Both the position numbers and the translations under genes were made by a program. Below the pieces are notes generated by a model, which ran no database searches, was not told where the DNA came from, and worked only from the letters and a program-made list of their open reading frames with translations. A stretch of DNA of 64,000 nucleotides from Streptomyces griseoviridis (lineage in GTDB: Bacteria > Actinomycetota > Actinomycetes > Streptomycetales > Streptomycetaceae): assembly GCA_014649155.1 (NCBI GenBank), contig BMSM01000004.1, positions 62,001-126,000 of the forward strand. Reading direction: 5' to 3'. Below, piece after piece: positions 41,777 to 49,715 of the stretch (positions within the stretch are counted from its first letter, which is position 1; every line of letters begins with the position of its first letter).

Positions 41777-43150
41777 TCACTCGTACTCGCGCAACAACTC
41801 TTCGATCTTGCGATTGACGACCTCTTGCCGCCCGTCGATGCATTTTGCGTACCGGCTCAGCAAGACCTCCACGCTGTTGCCTGCGCGGGCGGCGACCTCC
41901 GTCGGGTCGACACCGGCGTTGAGCCAGGTGGACAACGCCGAGTGTCGCAGGTCGTACGGACGGGCAGCGAGTGGCGAGGCCACCACGGCCGGCGGGAGAG
42001 CGAGCGCACGAGCCTCCTGCCAGACGCGGTAGTACGTCGAGGAGCCGACCACTCCCCCACGCTCATTCGTGAACAGCCGCCCGTCCTCGGCGGTACCGAA
42101 GGTGTCGAGGTGCAGCCTGAGGATGGCAACGAGCTGGGGCGGGATCGGCACGAGCCGCACTTCCTCGGTCGGCCGATTCTTCAGGCCCCGGTCGTCATGG
42201 GTCTCTCCCGAGTCCGTCCACTGCTTGCCAGCACTGGGACGCGTGCGGTTCAGCAACGCCGTGCCCCAGCCCGTCTCCGGCAGCTTCAGGTCTGCCGCGG
42301 TGAGGCCCACAGCTTCAGCCGGGCGGAAGGCCCCGTAATACATGCAGGCGAACAGGCCGACCAGTCGACGGCCGCGGGCCCGACCGTACCCACCGACGTA
42401 CGACACAGCGGTCAGCAAAGAACGCGCCTGCTCTGGATTGGCCACCACCCGTGGATCAACTTCTCCAGCAACCTTCGGCTTCTTCCAACGAATGCCAGTG
42501 ATCGGGTTCTCTTTGAACTCCCCAAGATCGACCGCGTAGTGCAGGGCGTTGACGAGCGTCCGGCGCTTGCGCCGAACAGTCTCCGCAGCTGCCGCTGTGC
42601 CGTCCAGTTTCAACTTCAACGCGTCCAGCACGGCCCTGGTGATCGCAGCATCGCCGAGATCAGCGAGGGGGCGGGAAGCCTTCGACACCCAGTGCAAGGC
42701 GTGCGCGATCTCGTCCGGCAGTTCGCGGTCATCCGGACCAGGAAGGACGAAAGCCCAGTTCCGGAGCGCCCTCCTGATCAGTTCCTCTGGAGGCCTGCCC
42801 GGTCGATCATCGAGCAGAGCCATGGTCACTGCGGTCAGCGACTCGTTGGTGCCATCACGCGTGTTCGGAGCAGCGTGCGGCCACTTCATGGCGAGGTACC
42901 TCAGAGCGAAGGCGTACCAGCTCGTAGAGGCCGCCTTTTCGACCATTGAATCAGGCAGCCCCGTGACCGTGTCGAACTCCTCGCCTCCATGAGCGGCCCG
43001 GAGGAGCTTGGACCGGTAGTGATCCGCCAGCCCCTTGGTACGGAACTGCTCGGAGAACACGTTCCCAGCCACGATCCATCGGACGTCATAGGACGACTTT
43101 TTCGTGTTCCTCTTTCGAACCCCCCAAACCTTCACATCGAGAGACTTCAC
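41777..43150 (-). CDS. int: Tyrosine site-specific integrase of the AICE
   Basis: 457 aa. The catalytic residues are visible: Arg in YGAFRPAEAVGL, the HxxR box region in YDLRHSALSTWLNAG, and the Tyr nucleophile in LLSRYAKCIDG. The N-terminal part provides arm- and core-binding domains. It should act at the tRNA-Arg 3' end next door. GTG 43150 overlaps the xis stop as GTGA, so int, xis and rep are translationally linked, as in pSAM2. Confidence 0.93.
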   Translation of the reverse strand: MKSLDVKVWGVRKRNTKKSSYDVRWIVAGNVFSEQFRTKGLADHYRSKLLRAAHGGEEFDTVTGLPDSMVEKAASTSWYAFALRYLAMKWPHAAPNTRDGTNESLTAVTMALLDDRPGRPPEELIRRALRNWAFVLPGPDDRELPDEIAHALHWVSKASRPLADLGDAAITRAVLDALKLKLDGTAAAAETVRRKRRTLVNALHYAVDLGEFKENPITGIRWKKPKVAGEVDPRVVANPEQARSLLTAVSYVGGYGRARGRRLVGLFACMYYGAFRPAEAVGLTAADLKLPETGWGTALLNRTRPSAGKQWTDSGETHDDRGLKNRPTEEVRLVPIPPQLVAILRLHLDTFGTAEDGRLFTNERGGVVGSSTYYRVWQEARALALPPAVVASPLAARPYDLRHSALSTWLNAGVDPTEVAARAGNSVEVLLSRYAKCIDGRQEVVNRKIEELLREYE

Positions 43151-43332
43151 GCGGCGGCCTCCAACTGCCGCAACCAAGTCCGGAAGTCGCTCCGCCAAAC
43201 TCGCAGCTCTCCATTGGGAAGCTTGAAGGCAGCCGGCCCCTGCCCCAGCTCGCGCCACCGGTAGAACGTCCGCCGCGACACTCCGCCGAGCTCATCGAAG
43301 ATCTGCGGGACGGTCATCAGCTCGTCTTTCAC
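43147..43332 (-). CDS. xis: Excisionase (Xis), helix-turn-helix protein
   Basis: 61 aa with a MerR-like winged helix-turn-helix (MTVPQIFDELGGVSRRTFYRW then GPAAFKLPNGELRVWRSDF). Together with Int it excises the element. GTG 43332 has AAGGAG upstream and lies one base after the rep stop; the gene stop overlaps int. Confidence 0.88.
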   Translation of the reverse strand: MKDELMTVPQIFDELGGVSRRTFYRWRELGQGPAAFKLPNGELRVWRSDFRTWLRQLEAAA

Positions 43333-43333
43333 G

Positions 43334-44710
43334 TCAGGCTCCTTCCAGGGCTGCGAGTTCTTCGCGGGCGGTTTCGCGGTTGAGCTGGAGGTCGCGGGCG
43401 ATGGTCGCGGCGAGGACGGATTCGCCGGGGGTGTGGCCGTGGCCGGCGTACTGCCAGTCGGTGAGGACGAGGACGGTGTCCGGCTCGGCGTCCTCCAGGC
43501 CGAGAGCGGCGTGTTCCTGTGCGGCGCGGTAGTCGGCGCGTGCTTGGCGGAGCGCGCCGAGGGTGGTGGAGTAGCGGCGGGACTTGGAGGAGAAGTGGCC
43601 GCGGAAGCCGAGCATGTGCGCCCAGGCCCACAGACGGCGGTCCGGATACAGCGGGTCGAGGATCTTGCACGCGGCGATGAGGCGGCGGGCGTGGTCGGGG
43701 ACGCCGTGCCGGTCGAGTTCGGACAGTTCCCCGATGCGGCGGTCGAAGGTGCCGGTGTTCTCGGCGGCTTTGGTTGCGTATTTGGCGACGTAGGAGGCGA
43801 CGGCCTGTTCGGTGATGTCGGAGCCGTCACCGAACGCCTTCACGGGTCGGACGTCGCGCTGGGTGCCCCACCGGAAGGTCCGGGCCGGTTGGCCGTCAGC
43901 GGCCGGGACGGACACCGAGGTGTAGGAGTGGCCGGCGGCGGCGCGGATCGCCTCGGACAGCAGGCCGACGGTGGCCCAGGACGGCGGCGGGGTGCCGGGC
44001 CCGTCGGGGCCGTCGAGGCGAATCACGGCGTGGAAGTGCACGGCGCCGCGCTTTTGGAACTCGGCGACCTTGCCGTACGACAGCCGGGCGCACTCCTTCA
44101 GCTCACGCTGGGTGAGGCCGGCGCGGGCGGCGATCTCCCGGCGGAGTCGGTTGGTGAAGCGCTGCCAGAGCTGCCCGGCGTGGTTGTTGAACAGCACCGC
44201 GCCCGCGTAGTCGTACGAGTCCGGGTCGAGGGCGGTGCCCAGCTCCGGGGCGTCCGAGGTGGGGCGGGTGCCGCAGCGGCAGGGCCCGCGGTCGGGCCGG
44301 TTGTGGACCGGGCCGAATGAGGGGGCGGTGATGGTGGCGAAGACCCGAGGGTGATCCCGCACGGTGGCAGGAATGTCGCGGCGGTCGTCACCGGCCAGGC
44401 CCGCGCGGATCAGGTGGTACGTGTCGCCCGCGTAGGTCCAGGCGCAGGACGGGCAGCGGGAGGCCCGGCGGTTGCCGCAGGCGACGAGGAGCCGTCCGCC
44501 CGGCTCGTTCTCGGTGGAGTAGTGGTGCAGGGTCTGGCCGGTGGTCTTGTCCTTGTGGATGGTCCAGCCGGTCAGGTGGATCGGGTCGGAGCAGCCGCCG
44601 GTGCGGCGGATCTGGTCTTGCCAGCGGTCGAAGCCGTCGGGCCCGGCCACCCGCAGCAGATCGCCGAGAGTGATCGGGTCCAGGCCCGCCAGGGTGGCGG
44701 AGTCGGTCAC
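43334..44710 (-). CDS. RepSA-like replication initiator
   Basis: 458 aa, related to the pSAM2 RepSA rolling-circle initiators. The CPSCAWTYAGDTYHLIRAGL zinc-binding part, FATITAPSFGPVHN (metal- and DNA-binding strand), AEFQKRGAVHFHAVIRLDG (HxH metal motif of rolling-circle Rep proteins) and a helical C-terminus with AWAHMLGFRGHFSSKSRRYS are visible. The candidate tyrosines lie in VASYVAKYATKA. The GTG start at 44710 overlaps the stop of the methylase gene in its original frame; because of a frameshift in that gene the open frame actually continues in from the methylase. Confidence 0.85.
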   Translation of the reverse strand: MTDSATLAGLDPITLGDLLRVAGPDGFDRWQDQIRRTGGCSDPIHLTGWTIHKDKTTGQTLHHYSTENEPGGRLLVACGNRRASRCPSCAWTYAGDTYHLIRAGLAGDDRRDIPATVRDHPRVFATITAPSFGPVHNRPDRGPCRCGTRPTSDAPELGTALDPDSYDYAGAVLFNNHAGQLWQRFTNRLRREIAARAGLTQRELKECARLSYGKVAEFQKRGAVHFHAVIRLDGPDGPGTPPPSWATVGLLSEAIRAAAGHSYTSVSVPAADGQPARTFRWGTQRDVRPVKAFGDGSDITEQAVASYVAKYATKAAENTGTFDRRIGELSELDRHGVPDHARRLIAACKILDPLYPDRRLWAWAHMLGFRGHFSSKSRRYSTTLGALRQARADYRAAQEHAALGLEDAEPDTVLVLTDWQYAGHGHTPGESVLAATIARDLQLNRETAREELAALEGA

Positions 44711-45391
44711 GCGAACACCTCCTGCCGGGCGGTCAGGAAGGCGTGTCCGATCCACTGGGTGTAAGCGGGCGGGATCGGTCAGTTCCTCTCGGACATCGGT
44801 CCAGGTGATGCCCATGGCCTGCTGCATCTCGGGCACAGTGGCCTTGCCACCGCCGTTGCCGTACGCAGCCACGTAGGGGCCGTTGCGGTGGACGCCGTGA
44901 CGGTGCCCGCGCACGTAACCCCGGTGACGGGGGTGGGCCGGCTGCGCGGTGGCCCAACGGCCGAGTTCGAAGTTGCGGTGCCGCAACACGCCGAGCCCGA
45001 ACATCTCCCCGCACAGCGTGAGGTCCTTGCGGATCTCCGCCCGTCCGTTGGGCTGCTCGATCACGTACGGCCGCCCCGTGGCGTTGAGGAGGTCGCGGGT
45101 GGCGGCCACGAGGTCGACGTGAGAGGCGCCCCAGCCCTGGGAGGCGTTGGTACCCACGGTGAGGGCGCAGCCGGCCTGGCAGGGCGGGGAGGCGTGGACG
45201 AGGGTGTACCGCTCGATGTCGCCCGTGGTGATCAGGTGGGCGAGGTAGTCGAGGGCGTCGCCGCGGTGGTAGGCGAAGGGATAGCGGGGGCGGTCGGCGA
45301 TGTCGCAGCCGTCGACCGTGAACCCGGCGCGGTGGTAGCCCATGGCGGCCCCGCCGGCGCAGGAGAACAGGTCCAGGACGTGCAGTCGCAT
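44707..45391 (-). pseudogene. DNA cytosine methylase-like gene, frameshifted near its 3' end
   Basis: A small methylase-like protein. It has the SAM motif VLDLFSCAGGAAMGYHRAGF, LVHASPPCQAGCALTVG with the catalytic PCQ, and QPNGRAEIRKDLTLCGEMFG. The frame is intact to ITWTDVREELT (about 44,780). The expected ending IPPAYTQWIGHAFL lies one frame over and reaches a TGA at 44707-44709. A one-base gain or two-base loss therefore breaks the gene and fuses it in frame to rep as a 688-codon open frame from 45400. ATG 45391 has GGAGGT at good distance. Confidence 0.75.
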
Positions 45392-45396
45392 GGCGG

Positions 45397-45582
45397 TCAC
45401 CTCCCGACGCGGACGAGGCCGGCGGCAGGGAGGGAGCGGCCGGTGCCCTTGCAGGCCGGGCAGGTGACGCGGAGGGTGGCGCGGGTGCCGTCGCCGTTGC
45501 GGGTGCCGGTGGTGATGGCGACGGTCGGGAAGCCGTCGCAGTCGCGGCAGATCCGCGCGGCCGGGGCGTGCTGGGGCATCAT
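45397..45582 (-). CDS. Small CxxC zinc-ribbon protein of the AICE
   Basis: 61 aa. Two Cys pairs, CRDCDGFP and CPACKGTG, suggest a DnaJ-like or ribbon zinc fold. GGGAG lies five bases before ATG 45582. The stop overlaps or abuts the methylase start, so it is in the same operon. Small proteins of this type are common in Streptomyces AICEs; no function known. Confidence 0.65.
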   Translation of the reverse strand: MMPQHAPAARICRDCDGFPTVAITTGTRNGDGTRATLRVTCPACKGTGRSLPAAGLVRVGR

Positions 45583-45673
45583 GGGATCTCCCTTTCGGGT
45601 CCGGTGGATCTGAAAGTGGGTGCAGGCGCCCGGGGCGGCGGATGTTTGGCGACGGATGCCGCCCCGGGGGCCG

Positions 45674-45985
45674 TCAGCGGCGCTTGGCGTCGGCGTTGAG
45701 CAGGGAGCGCAGGACGACGGCGCAGACGGCGACCGAGGCGCCGGTGATGGCCACGGCCAGGAGCATGGAGACCAGGACCGCGCCGACAACCAGGACCACG
45801 GCGGTGCCGCCGCCGACGAGCGCGAGCGCGGTGCCCGGGGTGAGCTGGACCGTGGGCCGGGCCGGAACCGGGGCCGGGGCAGTCGGGGCCGGGGTGCCCG
45901 GCACGATGGCGGTCGGCTCGATGATGGCGGGCGGGGTGACCGTGCCGGTGGGCTGGGGCATGGTCGGGAGCTTGGGCCGGAACAT
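45674..45985 (-). CDS. SpdD-like spread protein
   Basis: 103 aa. A Pro/Thr/Ala-rich N-terminal half is followed by one or two membrane segments (LALVGGGTAVVLVVGAVLV, then LLAVAITGASVAVCAVVL). This is the usual composition of SpdD, which acts in the intramycelial spread of the element after transfer. AAGGAG lies upstream of ATG 45985. Confidence 0.75.
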   Translation of the reverse strand: MFRPKLPTMPQPTGTVTPPAIIEPTAIVPGTPAPTAPAPVPARPTVQLTPGTALALVGGGTAVVLVVGAVLVSMLLAVAITGASVAVCAVVLRSLLNADAKRR

Positions 45986-45999
45986 GAGCGGGTCTCCTT

Positions 46000-46155
46000 C
46001 TACTTGACGGCGGTGTCGATGACCGGGGCGAGGAGGCTGTCCGCGAGGAGGTAGCCGCCCAGCAGGAGCACGGCGATGAGCCACCAGGGCGGGCGGATGA
46101 GCTTGACGCCGAGGACTCCGACGCACAACAGGGCGAACCAGAGCGGGACGTCCAT
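46000..46155 (-). CDS. Small AICE membrane protein
   Basis: 51 aa, two hydrophobic segments: PLWFALLCVGVLGVKLI and WWLIAVLLLGGYLLADSLLA. ATG 46155 is preceded by AGGAGG five bases upstream, an unusually good site. It lies between the spdD-like gene and the transfer-protein gene with minimal gaps. A role in spread, as for other Spd proteins, is inferred only from position and size. Confidence 0.7.
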   Translation of the reverse strand: MDVPLWFALLCVGVLGVKLIRPPWWLIAVLLLGGYLLADSLLAPVIDTAVK

Positions 46156-46164
46156 CACGGCCTC

Positions 46165-46356
46165 CTAGCGGACCTTGCAGCGGTGGGTACGGGCGGCGAG
46201 CTGGGCGGCGGACTGGCTGGTGTAGTCGGCGGACCAGCCGCAGCCGTCGTTGCTGCACACGGCGGCGTGCTTGGTCTGGCCGTGGCGGTCGCGGTGGGTG
46301 CCGATCTGCACCGGGCCGATCCGCATCACGGAGTGGAAGAAGTCACGAGCAGGCAT
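46165..46356 (-). CDS. Small mobile-element transfer protein
   Basis: 63 aa. It contains GPVQIGTHRDRHGQTKH, CSNDGCGWSADYTSQSAAQL and a final AARTHRCKVR, so a CxxxxC...C zinc-type arrangement. I recognise this as the small mobile element transfer protein conserved beside SpdB/SpdD in Streptomyces AICEs. Its molecular role is unknown. Confidence 0.75.
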   Translation of the reverse strand: MPARDFFHSVMRIGPVQIGTHRDRHGQTKHAAVCSNDGCGWSADYTSQSAAQLAARTHRCKVR

Positions 46357-46377
46357 GACGAGGGTTCTCCCTTCAGG

Positions 46378-47064
46378 TCAGGCGAGCTGGGCGGCGATGG
46401 CGTCGGCCAGGTGCGGCGGGACGCCGAGCCGGGCGCGCAGGGTGTCGGTGTCGATCCGGGCACCGGTGCGGTGTTCGTGGTCGGCGGCGACCTTGCGGGC
46501 GTGCTCGACCAGCGCGGCCGGAACCGGAACCGCCGGCGGCGAGGCCGGGGCCGGTTCGGCGACCGGGAGAGCCGGGGTGTCCTCGTGCGCCGCAACGACC
46601 ACAGGCTCCGGGTCCGGCTCAGCCGCGGAGGCCGACTCGCGCTCGACTTCGGACACCGGGTCCGGGTCCGGGGCGGCGGGTGCTTGCGGAGCCGGGGTCC
46701 GGGGCGTGGGTGTGTGGGCGAGGAGGGTGCCGCCGAGGAAGGCGAGGACGGGCCAGCCGGCGACGCCGAGGCGGAGCAGGGCGGGCGGGTGTTCCAGGTC
46801 GAGGAACCCGGCGGTGGCCACGTTCGCGCCGAGCGAGGCCACCAGGGCGATCAGGAACCAGCACCAGGCCAGCCGAGACGGGCCGTCGGTGCGCAGGCGG
46901 CGCCAGGCGGCGACCAGGAGCAGGTCCACCGAGATGGGGTAGGCCCAGGCTTTCCAGCCGTCCTGTCCCGCGGCGGCGGCGAGGTCGTGCAGGTGGGCGA
47001 AGGAGAGGGCGCCGGCGATCACGGCCTGTACGAGCACGGCGTCCGGGCGAAGAGCGGTGCGCAT
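46378..47064 (-). CDS. DUF2637 membrane protein (SpdB-like)
   Basis: 228 aa. The N-terminal half has four hydrophobic segments (LVQAVIAGALSFAHLHDLAAAAG, AYPISVDLLLVAAW, WCWFLIALVASLGANVATAGF and GVAGWPVLAFLGGTLLA) typical of DUF2637/SpdB. The C-terminal half is Pro/Ala/Glu-rich and ends in a helical stretch HLADAIAAQLA. It probably works with the FtsK-type protein in transfer or spread through septal cross-walls. Confidence 0.8.
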   Translation of the reverse strand: MRTALRPDAVLVQAVIAGALSFAHLHDLAAAAGQDGWKAWAYPISVDLLLVAAWRRLRTDGPSRLAWCWFLIALVASLGANVATAGFLDLEHPPALLRLGVAGWPVLAFLGGTLLAHTPTPRTPAPQAPAAPDPDPVSEVERESASAAEPDPEPVVVAAHEDTPALPVAEPAPASPPAVPVPAALVEHARKVAADHEHRTGARIDTDTLRARLGVPPHLADAIAAQLA

Positions 47065-47085
47065 CGCGTGTCCTCCTTTCCGGGG

Positions 47086-47283
47086 TCAGTCGGTGGCGTG
47101 GCCGGTGCCCCAGCAGGTCAGGCACAGGGCGGTCTGGTGGTCGTCGATCGCACGGGTTTTGCGGGTGCCGACGCGGACGGTTTCGCGGGTCTCGCCCGTG
47201 CCGTCGCAGTCCGGGCACGGCGCGGGCTGAGGCGCCGGGGGTGTGATCTTGCAGCGGGTGGTGGGCTTCTTCGCAGCAGCCAT
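47086..47283 (-). CDS. Small zinc-ribbon protein downstream of tra
   Basis: 65 aa with CPDCDGTGETRETVRVG and CLTCWGTGHATD, a DnaJ-type CxxCxGxG pair. ATG 47283 has GGAGG at eight bases. Because of a frameshift in the upstream transfer gene, the open frame runs in from tra without a stop, but the ribosome site and composition suggest it was a separate gene. Confidence 0.65.
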   Translation of the reverse strand: MAAAKKPTTRCKITPPAPQPAPCPDCDGTGETRETVRVGTRKTRAIDDHQTALCLTCWGTGHATD

Positions 47284-47306
47284 GAGGGATGCCTCCCGGG
47301 CGGGGG

Positions 47307-48654
47307 TCAGGCGGCGGCCGGGGCCGACTCGACGGCCGGGACCGGGGCGAGGGCGCCGAGGACGGGCCGGAACGGCCAGGGTGGGCAGATCCGGGGTCAG
47401 GTCGGCGTGCCGGTTGCAGACGTTCACCGCGTGCCGCAGCGAGGTGTGCGGGGTGCGGATGCGGGCCCAGCCGCCGGCCGAGTCGGCGGCGATGGCGACG
47501 CCGGGGGTGTCGGTGGGGATCGAGATCGCGGCCAGCACGGCGTCCGGGGCGATGTCGCCGAAGGCCATGTTCGCGCTGGCTTCGTCGTTGACCCGGTGGG
47601 CGGTGCGGCCGGTGAGCTGGGCACGGAGCATGGTGATGCCCTTGCCGAGTTCGGAGCCGAAGCGCTGCCCGCAGATTTCGAGGTAGATGCCGGCGGCACG
47701 GCCAAGCTGGGCGAGACGGGCCAGGGCGGTGATGATCCGGTCGCGGCGTTTCTCCTCGTCCTTGGTGGCGAAGAGGGCGAGTTCGGCGACTTCGTCGACC
47801 AAGACCACGATCGGCACCGGCCGCAGGTCGGCGGGCAGGTCCCAGATGTCGGCGGCGATCTCCGCATCCGGCACGTCCGCGGTGATCCGCTGCTCGGCCC
47901 GGATGAGCTGGTAGACGTCCTGCATGTGGGAGACCAGGGCGTCGAGGAGGTCGGCGGCGGTGTCCGGGTTGTCGGCGAGCGCGGAGAACCGGCGGGCCAG
48001 CGGGAACAGCTCGACGCCCTGCTTGCAGTCGATCCCGACCAGAGCGACCCGCTGCGGGGCGAGTGCGGCCACCAGGTTGCGCTGGTAGACGGACTTGCCG
48101 GACTCCGTGGCGCCGATGACCAGGCCGTGCGGGACCGTGCGGTAGTCGCGGTAGTGCACGGCTCCGTCCTCGCGCAGCGCGACCGGCACCCGCATCGGCC
48201 GGGAGTCGACCGCGGCGGGCATCTGTACGCGCTTGAGGACGTCGTAGCCGGTCATCCGCAGCTCCACCACGCCCGAGCGCAGCTCGCGGGAGGTGACGCC
48301 GTACATGCCGAACGAGTGCCGCAGCCGGTCGCACGACGCGGCTACGTCGAAGGCGTCCTGCCCCGGGCGAAGCTTCAACCGCAGCACCAGACCGGTACGG
48401 GTGACACGGAGCCGCAGGATGCGCGGGGCCCGTGGACCGGGAACCGGCCGGTTGGTCATCCGGGCCACGGTCAGGCGCCATCGCGGGGCCGGGACGGTCA
48501 GGCCGCAGGCGTCCATCACGGAGCCGTAGCGGACCAGGACCCGCAGCGCGGCGAGGGTGACCCCGAAAGTCAGCCAGTACCAGGCGGGGCGCCGCCACCG
48601 CAGGAGACCCGCAGCGGCGACGACCAGCACCAAGGCGACGATCAGCCACGTCAT
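47307..48654 (-). pseudogene. FtsK/SpoIIIE-type conjugative transfer protein (TraSA-like), frameshifted at its 3' end
   Basis: Hexameric DNA translocase that moves double-stranded element DNA between mycelia, about 440 aa. N-terminal membrane segments (WLIVALVLVVAAAGLL and WYWLTFGVTLAALRVL) precede the motor. The Walker A is LVIGATESGKSVYQRNL and Walker B VPIVVLVDEVAELALF; QLTGRTAHRVNDEAS is also typical. All motor motifs are in one frame. After DLTPDLPTLA (about 47,385) the frame turns into Arg/Pro noise, while one frame over FRPVLGALAPVPAVESAP leads to TGA 47307. The break affects only the last 20 or so residues, so the protein may still work. The actual open frame runs on to 47086. Confidence 0.8.
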
Positions 48655-48657
48655 GGC

Positions 48658-49014
48658 TCAGGCCGCCTTCGAAGACGAAACGCCGGCCACGATCGAGGTC
48701 ACCGCGACCGCGCGGAAGGCGATGCCGTGCCGCTTCTGGCCGTTGAACTCGTTCTCCCACGGCCGGGCGATCAGACCGGTCAGGGCGACCGGGGCGCCCA
48801 TCACCAGGTCACCCGAGATACCGGACTCCGGGACGGTCACCGACAGGATCTCCACCTCACCGTTGGCCGCGAACATCACGTCCACGGTCGACAGCGCGGC
48901 ACCGGTCTCGGCGTCCATCGCCCGCTCACCGGCACGACGGTCCTTCACCTTCGGCTGCGGGGGCTGCGCCACCATCACGGTGGCCGCGGACGTGTCGACG
49001 GGAATCTGACGCAT
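48658..49014 (-). CDS. SCO3933-family regulatory protein
   Basis: 118 aa, first gene of the element's long minus-strand operon. MVAQPPQPKVKDRRAGERAM, TVDVMFAANGEVEILSVTVP and LIARPWENEFNGQKRHGIAF match what I recall of the SCO3933 family found upstream of traSA-type genes. The molecular function is not established. It starts at the KorSA-type operator region and is three bases from the tra gene. Confidence 0.8.
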   Translation of the reverse strand: MRQIPVDTSAATVMVAQPPQPKVKDRRAGERAMDAETGAALSTVDVMFAANGEVEILSVTVPESGISGDLVMGAPVALTGLIARPWENEFNGQKRHGIAFRAVAVTSIVAGVSSSKAA

Positions 49015-49121
49015 GAGTGCGCTCCTAAGCGTTCAACTTGACGTACTTAGTACGTCAAGTGCTTCTCGACTGTTGTTGGTTCGATGTGCTGCACTTAGTG
49101 CGACAAGCACTGAGAGGGGCT
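49015..49121. promoter_or_regulatory. Divergent promoter with KorSA-like operators
   Basis: Between the transfer operon and the GntR repressor lies a perfect palindrome with 11-bp arms (49036-49046 and 49050-49060) around TTA, and a second, partial copy around 49089-49107 sharing CACTTAGTGCG and CAAG. The two sites are about 50 bp apart, one near each divergent start, as expected for a repressor that controls both itself and the transfer genes. Confidence 0.75.
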
Positions 49122-49490
49122 ATGGCCGAGTTCACCGGGCGGGCGAAGTACCTGGAGATCGCCGACGACTTCAAGAGGCGCATCCGGCAGGGAGGACTGG
49201 AACCGGGCACCAAGCTGCCGTCCGAGACCGAGCTGATGAACACGCACGACGTCTCACGGACCGTGGCCCGCCAGGCGATCTCACGACTCCGCGAAGACGG
49301 CTACGCGATCTCCCACCAGGGCAAGGGCAGTTTCGTCACCCTCCCCGAGGAACCTCGCCAGACGAAGCACAGCCCGGAGTTCGAGGAGATCGCCGGGTAT
49401 CTGTCTGACGTGCGTCGCGAGGTGCGCCGGCTCTCGGAGCGGATGGATCAGCTTGAGCAACTGGTCCGGAAGCAGCCGCAAGACGGCTGA
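49122..49490 (+). CDS. GntR-family repressor (KorSA-like)
   Basis: 122 aa. The winged helix-turn-helix of GntR type starts YLEIADDFKRRIRQGGLEPG, then KLPSETELMNTHDVSRTVARQAISRLREDGYAI and HQGKGSFVT. The C-terminal part is a short coiled region (VRREVRRLSERMDQLEQLVRK), with no ligand domain. KorSA in pSAM2 represses pra and transfer functions and so keeps the element integrated. GAGAGGGG precedes the ATG. It is divergent from the transfer operon. Confidence 0.88.
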   Translation: MAEFTGRAKYLEIADDFKRRIRQGGLEPGTKLPSETELMNTHDVSRTVARQAISRLREDGYAISHQGKGSFVTLPEEPRQTKHSPEFEEIAGYLSDVRREVRRLSERMDQLEQLVRKQPQDG

Positions 49491-49587
49491 CCAACTCGTC
49501 GGCACGGCATGCGATGACGTTCACCTCCTCGGCAAGTGCCCGCAGATCTCGGGTCAGTTCCACCACTTCGGCCGGGGTCAGCGGCAT
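49336..49587 (-). CDS. Possible small helical protein, antisense to the end of korSA
   Basis: 83 codons. The first 35 residues (PLTPAEVVELTRDLRALAEE, then NVIACRADELVSRLAAA) look like a real helical protein and ATG 49587 has a strong AAGGAG six bases upstream. The remainder runs antisense to the korSA 3' end and looks like noise, so the gene may be truncated or frameshifted around 49,490. I do not recognise it. Confidence 0.4.
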   Translation of the reverse strand: MPLTPAEVVELTRDLRALAEEVNVIACRADELVSRLAAASGPVAQADPSAPRAGAPRDARQTDTRRSPRTPGCASSGEVPRGG

Positions 49588-49715
49588 CGTGGCTCCTTCG
49601 TCACGTCGTCGGCCTGGCAACCTCTTGGGGTAGCTACGACGCTAGGAGCGAGGCGCTGCACTACCCCGGAAAATTCCTCCGGGGTCCCATAGGAAGATGG
49701 GAAGACGCTCTAGCC

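Noticed and set aside
46183..49041. 952-codon plus-strand frame across the transfer region
   Set aside because: Antisense to the recognisable Spd, DUF2637 and FtsK-type genes; no family character.
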